64,000 bases of DNA from contig RQTK01001053.1 of the NCBI GenBank assembly GCA_003991915.1, positions 105,716 through 169,715 on the forward strand, read 5' to 3'. The position numbers and the translations under genes are program-made. How positions within the stretch are numbered: the first letter of the stretch is position 1; every line of letters begins with the position of its first letter. The notes under the pieces are model-generated. The model searched no databases, had not been told where the DNA came from, and saw only the letters and a list, made by a program, of their open reading frames with translations. This DNA is from Elysia chlorotica. Taxonomy: Eukaryota; Mollusca; Gastropoda; Plakobranchidae. Below, one piece after another: positions 1 to 12,139 of this stretch.

Positions 1-1287
1 TTATCTGTGTTTGTCTTTGCCAGAGCTATAAGCTAAGGCTTTATCTCCCAGAAGCTCAATAGGGAATAATTATTATAAGAATCCATACTGTGACAAAGTA
101 TAAGGGATGTCTGTTGCCACCCTATATCATCTTTTTTTTATATCAAGAGTAAAGGTTTTCCTCAACTTTTTTTCAACTTAATGACAATGTGGTATAGTAG
201 GAATGAAAGCAACTTGAACACTTATACATACTGCTCTTGTATTGTGAAATGTGTGAAAATAGATATTGGTATATAAATATTTTAATTTCATTTCTCTGAG
301 GTGTGACGGCATAAAAAGTGTATTAGTCCTATCTAAGTTACCAGATGCATTAACTTTTTCAAGACCTTTTCACTAGCCCTCTTTTGTTTCCCTCTAGATG
401 TGCTTATGTAAAGCCTATAAGTCCTCTGTGATGATGTAACTAAAAGAAAGAATGATAGTTATAGTAACATATTACAAGACCACTCATTTCTGAGGGTGAA
501 AATGGTAAAGTTTAACCCTAGACAGTACCTGTGGGCAGCTCATTCGACGCTAGAAAGTCAAGTGGCGCGTCGACAAGTGTTGTGTTGATAAACGCTAAGA
601 TTTCTAGTGCCGCGTCGTGAAAAGGTTAACAGTCTTAAATAATACAGGGAAACCAAAAGCTCTTTTTAAAAAAGCTGTCTCATCCGCAGTCCATTGAAGT
701 TGAAGTGAATAATCTCAACTTGCATTTATGATGAACTTTCAATGAGAGTTGATTTTATTTTAATCTTTCTTAGACTCCTGTAAGGCCTCTTAAACAGCCT
801 GTAATAGGATTAAAATGTCTAAATTTAGCCTCAGCCTTTATGTCATAATTTTTAGAAAATCGAATGATATTGAAAGCAAGAATGTAGAACATTTTTGAAC
901 ATCTGAATTAAGCTGCTGTATTAGCAGCATTGAAATTTTCTTTGTGGTTGTGAGTTTATGTAGAAAAGTATTAGTCCAATGAAAATTGGATTGTCGTTGG
1001 GTTTTTTTTTTTACCTATTTGAAAATCTTAAAAGAATTATATTTCATCACTGGCACCTTTGTGTCGTGTGCATTATGTGATCTGTGAACATGTACTTGAG
1101 TGTGCATCAGCGCCTTCTTTTAAAATTTTGACTACTTACAACTCGTTTATTTTGGGTTTTGTTGATAATGTTTGCTTTACAATGACTGTATACTTATTTT
1201 ATGTGCTACTTACATCTGCTGAAAGAGCTAAAATATGATTTCTTATTTTTATTTTATTAATATCATGTTATAATTAAGAAGGCTGCC

Positions 1288-2284
1288 ATTATTCGGAATA
1301 GAATTCCATATAACTCTACAGCTGTCCTGGAATAATATCCCGGACAATTCTGCAGATTATCCGGAATAGTATTCCGGGTAGGTGTATTTTCCGCGTTCTC
1401 CCAAGGCCAAGCTGAACTGGGTCAAATCCGTACGGTTAACGTGAAGCATGAGTTTAACACATTTTCGTCCCTTTTTTCTACATTTGTAATTGTATCGTTT
1501 AATTCTGATTGAGTCAGTGAAAGATAACTCTGTAAACGACTTTTACGTAAATAACTTAATTGTTATCCATATATTGTATACCTCTAAATCAATGTTAAGA
1601 TCAAGTGGGAAGGAATCTTTTTAGTATACCTATATTGGAAAAAGACAGTTATAAAGTCTTAGGTAAAAAGTAGTGCTACAGAGTGATGTGCAGACTTGCA
1701 TTGATACCAAATCTTGATTTTTAGACACTAGCTCTATGTCGCATTCCCTCTTTAGCATCCAGCTACATGTTTGATGTGTCTCCTGTCACCTTTATGTCTC
1801 TCTCTCTGTCAGCCTTTCTCTGTCTGTCTGTCTTACGGTTTGCCTGTCTGTCTGTCTGTCTGTCTGTCTCTGTTTCTCTCTTTCTCACACATCAAACATG
1901 CTTATCAGTATCACCATTCATCAGTTCACCGCAATAGAACTGGTACTTGGACTTGTACAATTATGTAGCAGCTTAGATTTCATCCAATTAAGTTCTAATT
2001 TTCTTAGCCAAGTTTAAAAGTCTCAACTGTTATGCTAAGGTCAATGGTGCTATGCGAGTGTGGTTCTATGATGCTTGCGTCAAGCTAGAAATTGGACATT
2101 CGCCGCTGACCCAACATGACTTTCAGCGAAAACCCCCAGACACTACACAATACACACACACTTTACCGCTGCATCCTAGATTAAAGAGCTATTATTTAAA
2201 CACCATCTTTGTGCTTCTGCTGGCCACTATTCCATATTACAAGTTCGACGCGGAGCTGTTATTTGGAATACTATTCCGAATAAT
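1288..2284. mobile_element. Possible 1-kb non-autonomous DNA transposon
   Basis: ATTATTCGGAATAGAATTCC at 1,288 is inverted, with few mismatches, at 2,258-2,284. Related CCGGAATAGTATTCCGG lies inside at about 1,360. No target duplication was seen and no coding sequence. Confidence 0.3.
1843..1870. repeat. TGTC microsatellite
   Basis: Seven near-perfect CTGT units inside a wider pyrimidine-rich stretch. Confidence 0.9.
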
Positions 2285-4458
2285 CACTTCAAATTTAGAA
2301 AATGTTATTAGAAAAGTTTATTTTAGATATATATTTATTTGTTAAGCCTTAAATCAGCTGGGTTCTTACCACATGAAGCTTATGGTCCTGCCAATATTTT
2401 ACTCCTGTGACTCTATTTCTATCTGCCATTATTTTTAACTTGAGTGCACTTGGTTAACTTAAAACCATTCAGCGGTTATATGAAACCATTTCTTTTATGA
2501 TCATAACCTGGAAAAAAATATGAAGTTCTGCTGTTTTTTTTTGTCTGCTCTTCAAATATTTGCTTCTAACCATTATTGAGATTAGGGGAAGGAATCAAGC
2601 ATCTAAAATTTGCACCAAGCTTTATCTGAAGTCTGAGGAAGAGCAAATAAAACACAAGCTAAAAGATGCGCAAGGAAAAAAACTTTCCCATCATATTTTA
2701 TATTACTGGGGAACATGCATGTGAGGTACCTGACACCAGCTACTTACTTTTTTTAAAATATGTACCTCTCACTAGGTAGATTTTGTACCTCAGAAGCATT
2801 TTCAGAAACACTTGCACAATAGAAAAGCTTAATTTTGTAAATTTATACCATATTATAATATAATTATCTGACTGCAAGCTTACACCCTTACTATTACATG
2901 TATTAATGAGGTATTGATTGAGTATGTACAGGAGTTTAATTTAATATTGAAGACCTATGAAATGAATTTGTTCAATTCGTGTATCACATTACAGTTTAGA
3001 TTGAGTAAAAATTTGTTTAAATGCTTCTTTGTTTGGAGAAAGCGAAGCTCTCCCCCAGTTTAAAGTCTCCGAGGTCTCAAGAAAAGTCCTTCTAGCTTGA
3101 TTTTTGTGTGAATGGTGGACATATATATCTCTTGTTTAATATATTTTCCCTTTTCAGTATTCTGAGTTTGACAAAGTCTTTTTGGAAAAAAGAAAATAAT
3201 CAATGATATGCTGTAGTAGTTCCTTTTACAATATTTAATATTTTTTATTAATAGCTATCAGGCACTAAATTTGTTATCATGAAAATTTAGCAGAGATAAT
3301 AAACTTTTTGGATTGTAGAGAACTATTTAGCTGCTACATAACATGTATCCTGTTCTTCTCTTTCTCCCTCCTCTTCCCTGACATCAAACGTATGGTGGGA
3401 ATGTGTCTGAGGAAAGTCCTCTACATTCAGACATTGACACCTTTTGTGAATAGAAGTTTGCAATAACCAATACCTCGAACATATTAATTTTTCAAGAGCC
3501 TGTTGAATTTTAATAATTGAATAAAAGATAGTACAAATATTATAAAATGGGTAGTAACACACATTACCACATGAACATGCATTGCTAAATTTTGTATGAA
3601 CACAAATCTGATAGATCTAACGTTTGAAAAACTTTACGTTTTAATTGTGTTTTCGGTAGATAAAAAGTCTCAAAGTTCATTCTACATCTTACTCAATCAC
3701 GTTTTGTTTTACTTTAAGTTTTCCTGAGCCATGTTTAATTTCTTGTTAATTTTTATATTTGGCGATTATGAAAATGGATGTACATGTACTTCTTAAAATC
3801 CATATGTAAGCTTTTAAGCATGTCATTTACCTAAATTTTGGTAGAACTTTACACATCGTAAGTTGTTTTAAACGAACAACAACAGCAAAATTTTCTGTTA
3901 TCTTTATACAATACTCTCTTGCTTATGGGGACCAACTCTTGTGACCACTGCAGCTGAGCATTCCATCTTTTACTATAAACCAATTACTTTGATTTATGCT
4001 ACTGTTATATAATATTTATACTTTTGCGTTTTTAGGACATAAAATTGAAAAGTTAAAGAAAAGATAAATACATGTGGTGTAATGGTAATAATCTAAACTT
4101 TGGATATATTTTGTACAATGTCTTAATTGATATTGGTCCAAAAAAACAGGCTGGAAATACATGTATTCGAATTAATGACTCAAGAATTAAAAGAAAAAGG
4201 GAACATAGATACTGAAATTAAAATTATTATACAGTAATACTCATCAACCAGCAACCTTTGCAGTATTGATCAAGAAGGCTTTTTGTCTCACCTTGAAAAC
4301 GAGGATGACGAATGTTGTTGTTTTTTAGGTGTTGTCTCTGCAGGTGTAACGATTTTATTTTGTCACTAAACGAAACATTCAGAGGTGACAACATTAGTAC
4401 GGAAAAATGTATTAAATATATTATTACAAGCCCAATAAATAGGGCAATCATTGTTGTA

Positions 4459-4846
4459 CCGCGTTCACACCGAAATATCGCTCGTCCGAGCGATATCGGA
4501 CGAGCTAGTGCGTTCACACCAAGTTTTATCGCTCGTCCGTGTAAAATGACAAATCCAAGATGGATACCAAGCTGAAGCTGTTTCTTTTATTGTGGTTGAG
4601 ACGGACAACACAAAAAAGCTAGACGAAAATATTGGGTTCATCCCATTTTGTAGAAAACGTAGCATGTTTGGAGAGAATTTGTGCAAAACTCGGTGAAATT
4701 TTAGTGCTGCGCTAAAGCTGAAAAAACGTCATACCGAGAAAGTTATTGGCCGTTATCAAGAGCGTGGTGTGAAAGCTTAAAAAGAAAATATAAGTTTTTT
4801 GGTGCACTCTTTCGCTCGGACAAGCGATATTTCGGTGTGAACGCGG
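4459..4846. mobile_element. 388-bp MITE with ~36-bp terminal inverted repeats and TA target duplication
   Basis: Left end CCGCGTTCACACCGAAATAT, then CGCTCGTCCGAGCGA. Right end is its reverse complement with one obvious change (TCGCTCGGACAAGCGATATT). TA flanks both ends (4,457-4,458 and 4,847-4,848). A second partial copy of the end (GCGTTCACACCAAG...CGCTCGTCCG) lies just inside the left end. No transposase, so non-autonomous; TA duplication fits Tc1/mariner-like or similar superfamilies. Confidence 0.75.
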
Positions 4847-5749
4847 TATTAGAAGAAAAAATCTCTATTTGGAAATCTAATTTTCCTTAATTTCAGCTGA
4901 AAACATACATATATGTAAATGTAAAATGATTCACAAAATTATTTCCCTTATATGCCCAAATGATAAGATCTGGAGGATTTAGTTTTTTTTAGGGAACAAA
5001 GCGCTAAATATGTATCAAAATTTTGATTGAAACGAAAGTGCTTGAAATGAGATCAAGTCTACCAGATGAGAAAAACGATGGACCAAGAGGCACTCAGGAC
5101 AACACTATGTGTATTTAAAATACTACTCTATAGAGGAGAGATCACCAGGTGGAGGGTACTTCAGAGTGCCTGTGGATTTAAACTTAAATGTATAAATGTC
5201 TCTGCCTCTTCTCTTACTCTATGACACTTACATTTTATGTTTAAAAATATTGTTGGATATTTTAAACCCATTCCTTAACTTTTTTGCTTCACTATCTGAC
5301 CATTTTAGCATTTTTACAACTTATAAAGGTGGTGTTATCTTTTTAAATTTTATTAAGAATACCATTAGTTGATACATTTACTGTTGTTGATGACATGTTA
5401 TTAAGTTAAAGTTGCTTACGATTCATTATTTACAATTAGTTCTCTAAAAAAAAGCTTGCCTTATTTTGGTGTTGCCTTTGTCGGTGAATTTAAGGGCAAG
5501 AAAAGACCACAGGTTACTTTTAAGGTACCAATTGTTTGTTTTTTTTTTTTCCTTTATTCTTATCATTGCCTTATAGGGAATATCTTTTATACAGTTGTGT
5601 CACTTAATTTATGTGTCTGTAAAAAATGATATGATAACTGCTCAATTACTTGTGGTAATAAATAAATACGTATTTTATAAATAATACTTCAATCTTCCTC
5701 CAAGTTCATTGTGTCTTTCATGTTTAATGACTTGCTAGCTAATTACTTT

Positions 5750-5990
5750 TGCCCACTTGAGCTGGCTTAAGTAATAGACCACACAGTTACAAATCAGACA
5801 ACCCAGGTTCTGTCCCACTATCAGGCAAACTTGTTTGTTTATTTTGCCTACTTCATTCGGTTGGAGGTGTGTGTGGGGAGGTTATCATAAATCTCTCACC
5901 ACTTGGAAGGCTGTGACAGTAGTGCTGGTATTTTGGCAGCACATAAAATTGTTCAGATGTTAGTGTTAGTCCTAGCACATGCCTGCACAG
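5750..5990 (+). mobile_element. Old SINE copy, same tail family
   Basis: Diverged head with a B-box remnant (GGTTCTGTCCC), TTCGGTTGGAGGTGTGTGTG, and the tail block GGCAGCACATAAAATTGTTC. High divergence suggests age. Confidence 0.5.
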
Positions 5991-6201
5991 TAGCTTAGAT
6001 GCTTACTTTGCACTTCCAAAAACAAAACTAAACCCGAAGTCCTTTGAAACTGAATCAGTGAATGTCAGACAGGTTTTTTTTTTTTTAGGAATGTTGAAAT
6101 AATGAACTGTATTTTTTTTACTCAGATATAGAATCTTATCCTTTATACTATACGTTTTTGACTACTAGTCATTTCACATGGAAAAAAATATCTGTTGTAA
6201 T

Positions 6202-6314
6202 TTTTTATAACACTTCTAGTGAGTGAACAGTTTTTATAACACTTCTAGTGAGTGAACAGTTTTTATAACACTTCTAGTGAGTGAACAGTTTTTATAACAC
6301 TTCTAGTGAGTGAA
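6202..6314 (+). repeat. 29-bp minisatellite, four copies
   Basis: Unit TTTTTATAACACTTCTAGTG + AGTGAACAG repeats at 6,202, 6,231, 6,260 and 6,289 without visible mismatch, except at the last unit's end. Confidence 0.9.
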
Positions 6315-8989
6315 CTAGTGTACTGTACATGAAATTTAATGCTTAAAAATTAAACAATTCACCAAAACCTTTGTGAAAATTTTTTTTTTACAATTGCATA
6401 GAAAATTTTTTAGCCATAAAATTAGGGTGCATCACTATCATTCTTATTAAACCCATTGTATGGACTAAGTAAGACAGTAAATAGGCATTTGAAAATTTAA
6501 AATATGCAGTTTTTTTCACTTCTATCCAAAAACGGGATCTTCACACCTTCTATATAGAACTCATGATTGAAATTTCCACCCCCCCCTCATTTCCCCTATG
6601 TGATGTGTACACCTTTTCCCTTTAGCTCATACTTGCTGAGCTCACAAAAATAAAATTCATCTGGTCCACAGTGGAAATAGAATCTCAGCCGGTTTTCCAT
6701 CCTCGTGAAAATTCATCTGGAAAGCTACGGAATATAAATTCACAACTTGTCACTCAATGTCTATTTTCAGGCACATTTTCTTTTTTTTAAGAACCAGATA
6801 TGTCTTAGAGCCCTTTTTCTTGTCTCTAGGGACAGGATCATCAGAGAATATGATAATTATACTATACATCATTGCATGTACTGAGACGGAGGGCACCAGC
6901 TCAGAGGAAGGTTCAAGCAGCAGACCTCCAACTTTCAGTTTCAGTACAGAGCACACTAATCAATTGAGGCAACATTTGTGAAGCCAACAATTTCTTTTTT
7001 CAAGTCGATTTATTTTACTGCAAGTCACTCTCTTGTATATAAACTTACATATCAGGAAACAATCCTAGCTACTTTGACAGAGAAAGTAAAGCACTGCTCT
7101 GAGCAGCCAGCATTTCCTACCCGTTTAAACATGAGCGTGAGTGCACTGACCGGCAGTCCTACTAGTCAAGGGTTTTCACCCAGCAGGTCTGCGACCGACA
7201 AACTTTATGTTACTGTGTTGCTTGTACAATTTTACATGTGGGATTGAGAGGGGTGGCTCAATGATCCAACTCGCAGATTTTTAATAAAAAGGTTCAGACT
7301 CCCGTAATTCCTTATAATCGTGTCAGTGTGGGTACATGTATGTGATTGGAAAAGTCTAGGGTATCCTGTCTCTGCACAAGATCTTCTTACCAAAATTATT
7401 GAACTTGAGAAAATAAGGAATTGCAGATAGCCTAATTAATTTTGTATTGTCCAACATGAGATGACCAGTGTACTGTGTGGTCTATTGGATGTTGTATCAG
7501 TATGAGTATTGTTATATATCATAATGCTTGGCTTTGTTGAACCCAGTAGAAATTTGTTACAAGGAATTTAAAACAGCTCTTTTTTTGCTTAATTTATGTT
7601 TTTGTATCTTTTTTAGGATGTGTCCAAACTGCTCAATCAAGATGCTAGGGTAGAATCTGTAGTGAAACTCAAAATGACATTTCTTATTAGACTTATTAAA
7701 AGAATTTGTCATTCTAGTCTGTCATCTACAATGTATATTAAGTCAATCATTTTTTCACCAGCTGTCTCCAAAATTTACATGGTACTTATAGTATACAACT
7801 TCATTTTTGCTGTTTTCAGTTTGCTCCCTTTTATCCACATTTTGCTTTATTAATATTATGCACAATTTTACTATACTAAGTAACTACAAGATACAGCACT
7901 ACCTAAGGGATATGTAATTTTTATTTAGTAATGAAATTTAACTGTCCTCTTCATGAGACCGAGAAAGTGGTAAGTATTTTATGAAAAGATGTCCTTAGAG
8001 AAATTAAAAAAGATCCAGCTAAGTAAACAGTGCCTTTAATAGCGTCAGCCCATCACCCAAGCAATGTTCACTATAGTTAAATCGCAGCCTTTAGTGTTTT
8101 ATACTATTACTAGTTATATTGAGGCAGTCTCATAATTGATAAATTGATGAAGACTGATTGAAACGGTCAAACCTTGAAATAGGACAAAGTATCTGTCAAT
8201 GAACTCAAAATATTCAATTGAATTTTAAAAGCCTTCAAGTGCAGTATACTTAACATCGTACATGTCACAAGCACAAAGAATGAAAAAAAAACACACGATG
8301 TTTTGAATTTCAAAACCTTTAATTATTAACAAAGATAAAAATTTAAGCTTAAATTCTTCATTTATAAGTCCTAATGCAATTATTGGTACAACATTATAAT
8401 CAAAAAGACAGAATTGATCTAATTTTCACTTTCAGAAAAGCACAATTCTTAATGCTATGCTGGTAACTACAAGAGATCATACTGGTGTTCATGTAATAAA
8501 TTAATTATAATAAATTTAACTTTCTTTGCCTCTTTATACTCAGATATAGAATACAAACTCCCGAAAATTAGTCTTGGCTGCAAAAATGTCCTCATGGGTT
8601 ACCTAAAATTTTTCAAATACTAAAAACCATCTTGGGACACTTGAGGCATTTCATGTCAAATTAACAGTAATGCTTTCTATTTGTAGAAAATTGAAGTAAA
8701 AGAAGAAGAAAAAAAGCCATGATATACATGTACATGTATGTTACTGAATAGATGTCAAGAGCATCATGACTTTTTTTTAAAGGCACTAAGTTAATTCCAA
8801 AAAGATCATAATTATTTTAAAACAAATGATTTTAAGTACATGTCTATGAAATTTGATAAGCAAAATATGAAGCTGAATTATTCATAGTAAGATTTCTGAA
8901 GAAGTAATTACTTTTGATTTTAGAATGATTCACCTCTTAATGAACCCCACAACAAATGTTTCAGTGCTTGTCATATAAAAGATGAGTCA

Positions 8990-10290
8990 AGTATACCATA
9001 ATAATATAAAATATCTGCGACCCCCTCAATTGCTGCCAACCTCTGGAACAGTGAGACACCGCCTACATTTTTAAAAGATCTGTGAAGAGTGTATCATTAC
9101 TCATGGCTAGACAATGCAGTGTTAACTGCTACCCATTGCTTGCCACATATATATATACATGACATTTAAATACATGACAATATAATGGTGCTTTTTCATG
9201 ATTGTAAATTTTAAATGTAATGGTAGCAGTCTGATACTTAAAAACATGACAATATAATGGTGCTTTTTCATGATTGTAAATTTTAAATGTAATGGTAGCA
9301 GTCTGATACTTAAAAACAACAACAAAACAGCAACCATGAGAAAATGTAAGTAATCCTCAAAACTATATAAAATGAAACCTTTGTTACATTGTGAGCAAAT
9401 GCTGACGAGACATAAATCATCCCTAAAGTTGGTGCCAGACACTGCCCAAAGCACTCACAAGAAGAAACTTTAAAATGCTATGAGAATACTTGTCTAGGGT
9501 GCTGTTTCCCTTCAATCCAAAAGGAAAAAATTGTGCATGTATTAGTAGCTGCCATGTCATTCAAGGCAACAAATAGTGACATTATTATTATACAACTCCA
9601 TAAAAATGTCAACAATTGACAAAATGGTGCATGCAATATTTTATATATAATTTCACACACAAAAAATAATTTGAAAGTATACCATAATAATATAAAATAT
9701 CTGCGACCCCCTCAATTGCTGCCAACCTCTGGAACAGTGAGACACCGCCTACATTTTTAAAAGATCTGTGAAGAGTGTATCATTACTCATGGCTAGACAT
9801 TACTCATGGCTAACTGCTACCCATTGCTTGCCACATATATATATACATGACATTTAAATACATGACAATATAATGGTGCTTTTTCATGATTGTAAATTTT
9901 AAATGTAATGGTAGCAGTCTGATACTTAAAAACAACAACAAAACAGCAACCATGAGAAAATGTAAGTAATCCTCAAAACTATATAAAATGAAACCTTTGT
10001 TACATTGTGAGCAAATGCTGACGAGACATAAATCATCCCTAAAGATGGTGCCAGACACTGCCCAAAGCACTCACAAGAAGAAACTTTAAAATGCTATGAG
10101 AATACTTGTCTAGGGTGCTGTTTCCCTTCAATCCAAAAGGAAAAAATTGTGCATGTATTAGTAGCTGCCATGTCATTCAAGGCAACAAATAGTGACATTA
10201 TTATTATACAACTCCATAAAAATGTCAACAATTGACAAAATGGTGCATGCAATATTTTATATATAATTTCACACACAAAAAATAATTTGA
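8990..10290. repeat. 685-bp tandem duplication, two units
   Basis: Unit 1 (8,990-9,674) and unit 2 (9,675-about 10,290) both start AGTATACCATAATAATATAA and stay nearly identical. Unit 1 has an extra 72-bp internal duplication (9,172 and 9,244, starting ACATGACAATATAATGG); unit 2 has one copy. Lies downstream of the Ki-67 stop; no gene recognised inside. Confidence 0.9.
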
Positions 10291-11769
10291 TAGCAAAAAT
10301 TCTCATCAAATCTATTAAATTATGCTTCCTTCAAATCAGTGACAGCTTCAACAAAAACTTTGGACTGCAAAGCTTTTAGATCTGAATGAAATAGGGAAGA
10401 TGCCATATTTTAAAGTTTTATTTAACTTTATATAAAAAAAATGCCCACACAACTTTATGAATCCCCTGCTTGTTTTGGCAGTACTAACACTGTATTCTGG
10501 GTTGCAATCTATCGGTGAAAAGAAAACTGCTAGAAAGACTAGCACAAACTCTGTTGCATTTCTTTTTTCTATTAAGTATGCTTGACACTTAACCAGAACA
10601 GACCAATTTGATTTATAAAAGTAAAAAAATATATAAAATGCATGAAATGGCATTAATTCAATTTACAATGAAATGTATTTGCCTGCAAATTACATATAAA
10701 TTTATCAACTTTCTTCAGTAAATCTGAAATTAACTAATATTATAGGAAGCAAATGATGGGGCTAGTCTTTGGAAAATATTTTAACCTGATATTGCTTCTG
10801 CAAATTCAATACAAATAGCTAAGAAGGTAAAAGTGTACAGCAAGGTTATATTTTATATGATGTCGTGAATGTTGGCTTTAAATCTATCTCATGTGCACAC
10901 ACGTCCAGACAATCCTACTCCTAGCTGTAGAGAATCTTAATGGTTAATAAAATGGCAGGTGAAAAGGACATGGACCGATAAAAACATTATTCATATTCAG
11001 CAGGAACTTGGGATACTAACCTAACTAAATCAGCCGAACAGTTAAAGCACCAGTTGATTTTAAAATGATCTTCAATAGCATGTCTTCTAAAAATGTACAA
11101 TTTGCAGCAATAAAAATAAATGTTTTAAAAGTGAAAAGTACAAACAACTTCAGTCAATATCTTAAAATCTAAAAACCTTACTGGCACATTTGTTCTTATT
11201 TAAAATATCAGCGAGGGGAGATCTATCAAGTGCAGTGCTTTGCAGTGTTAGCAATCACGCCCATTTATTATTCTGATCTTTAGCCACTTCCAACAATCAA
11301 TGTAAAAGAGATCTACCATCCAATCTCTGAAAATCAAACCAAGTTAATTGAAGAGGATTCTGCTACAGGTATAAAGCATTGGTCTCAATTCATATTTAAA
11401 AAAAAGAAAGAAAAAAAAGCTGTGTTTGAGACCGGTGGTGGGATCATAAATAACCTAGAGTTGCTTGGCCATATTAAAAATTGTGCAACATAATGGCTAA
11501 TAAAACAATCAATCCAAACATATTTCTGTAAGCAAAGAGCAAATAATCCAACCTATAAAAATTACCTGCCACAAAAAATAGTGTGGCACCTGCTTCAAAA
11601 CCATATAAATTAAAATTCTAAACAGATAATTTTTTCCACAAAATAACATATCAAGAGAGGGCAAAAGGTATGTAACATTTTAACTGCAGAATCTGCTTGT
11701 ACTATGACAGGAATATTTCAAATATAGGTCATAAGACATAGAATGAACTGCAACATGAAAAGTGAATAA

Positions 11770-11775
11770 TTTATT
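11770..11775 (-). terminator. Candidate Ki-67 polyadenylation signal AATAAA
   Basis: AATAAA on the minus strand about 100 nt after the stop codon, followed by a T-rich stretch. Similar hexamers are common in this AT-rich DNA, so a longer 3'UTR is possible. Confidence 0.35.
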
Positions 11776-11873
11776 ATTTGATTCATTCAAGGAAAAGATT
11801 AAAAATCAGACATAAAAAATAGTTGCCATGTATCAAATTAATAATAGAGGTTAACAAAAACAAAAGCATGTTT

Positions 11874-12139
11874 CTACTTTCTTCTTGTTACACGCCTTGT
11901 AGCCACAGGTGAAGGTTTGGCAGATTTTGGCGAAGAGACAATTTTACTTTTCCCTGGCTTGGCAGTTTTCTTTGAAGCTGCAGGGGAGGCAACTTTCTTC
12001 GCAGCTTTCTTTGATACCGCAGGGGAGGCTACTTTCTTGGCCACCCTGGAGGTCCTGGTCTTAGTTGGGGCCTCTGGGGCAACCTTTGCTTTCTTTGGGG
12101 ATGTCTTCACAGCAGGCTCAGCCTTACGCTTTGTGGCAC
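11874..12139 (-). CDS. MKI67: Ki-67 terminal coding exon 12: H1-like basic tail
   Basis: 88 codons and a stop. Encodes ATKRKAEPAVKTSPKKAKV, repeats of KKVASPA(V/A)SKK, and ends SPVATRRVTRRK. The composition (Lys/Ala/Pro with SP sites) resembles a linker-histone tail. It lies where vertebrate Ki-67 has its Leu/Arg-rich chromatin-binding domain, but is poor in Leu. Acceptor tttaaactag. Confidence 0.9.

Larger units (their letters stand above)
1..8986. other. AT-rich region without a recognised gene
   Basis: Apart from the elements listed separately (1.3-2.3, 4.46-4.85, 5.75-6.0 and 6.2 kb), I see only AT-rich sequence with short chance frames. It may be intergenic, or the 3' end of a gene outside the window. 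Confidence 0.5.
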
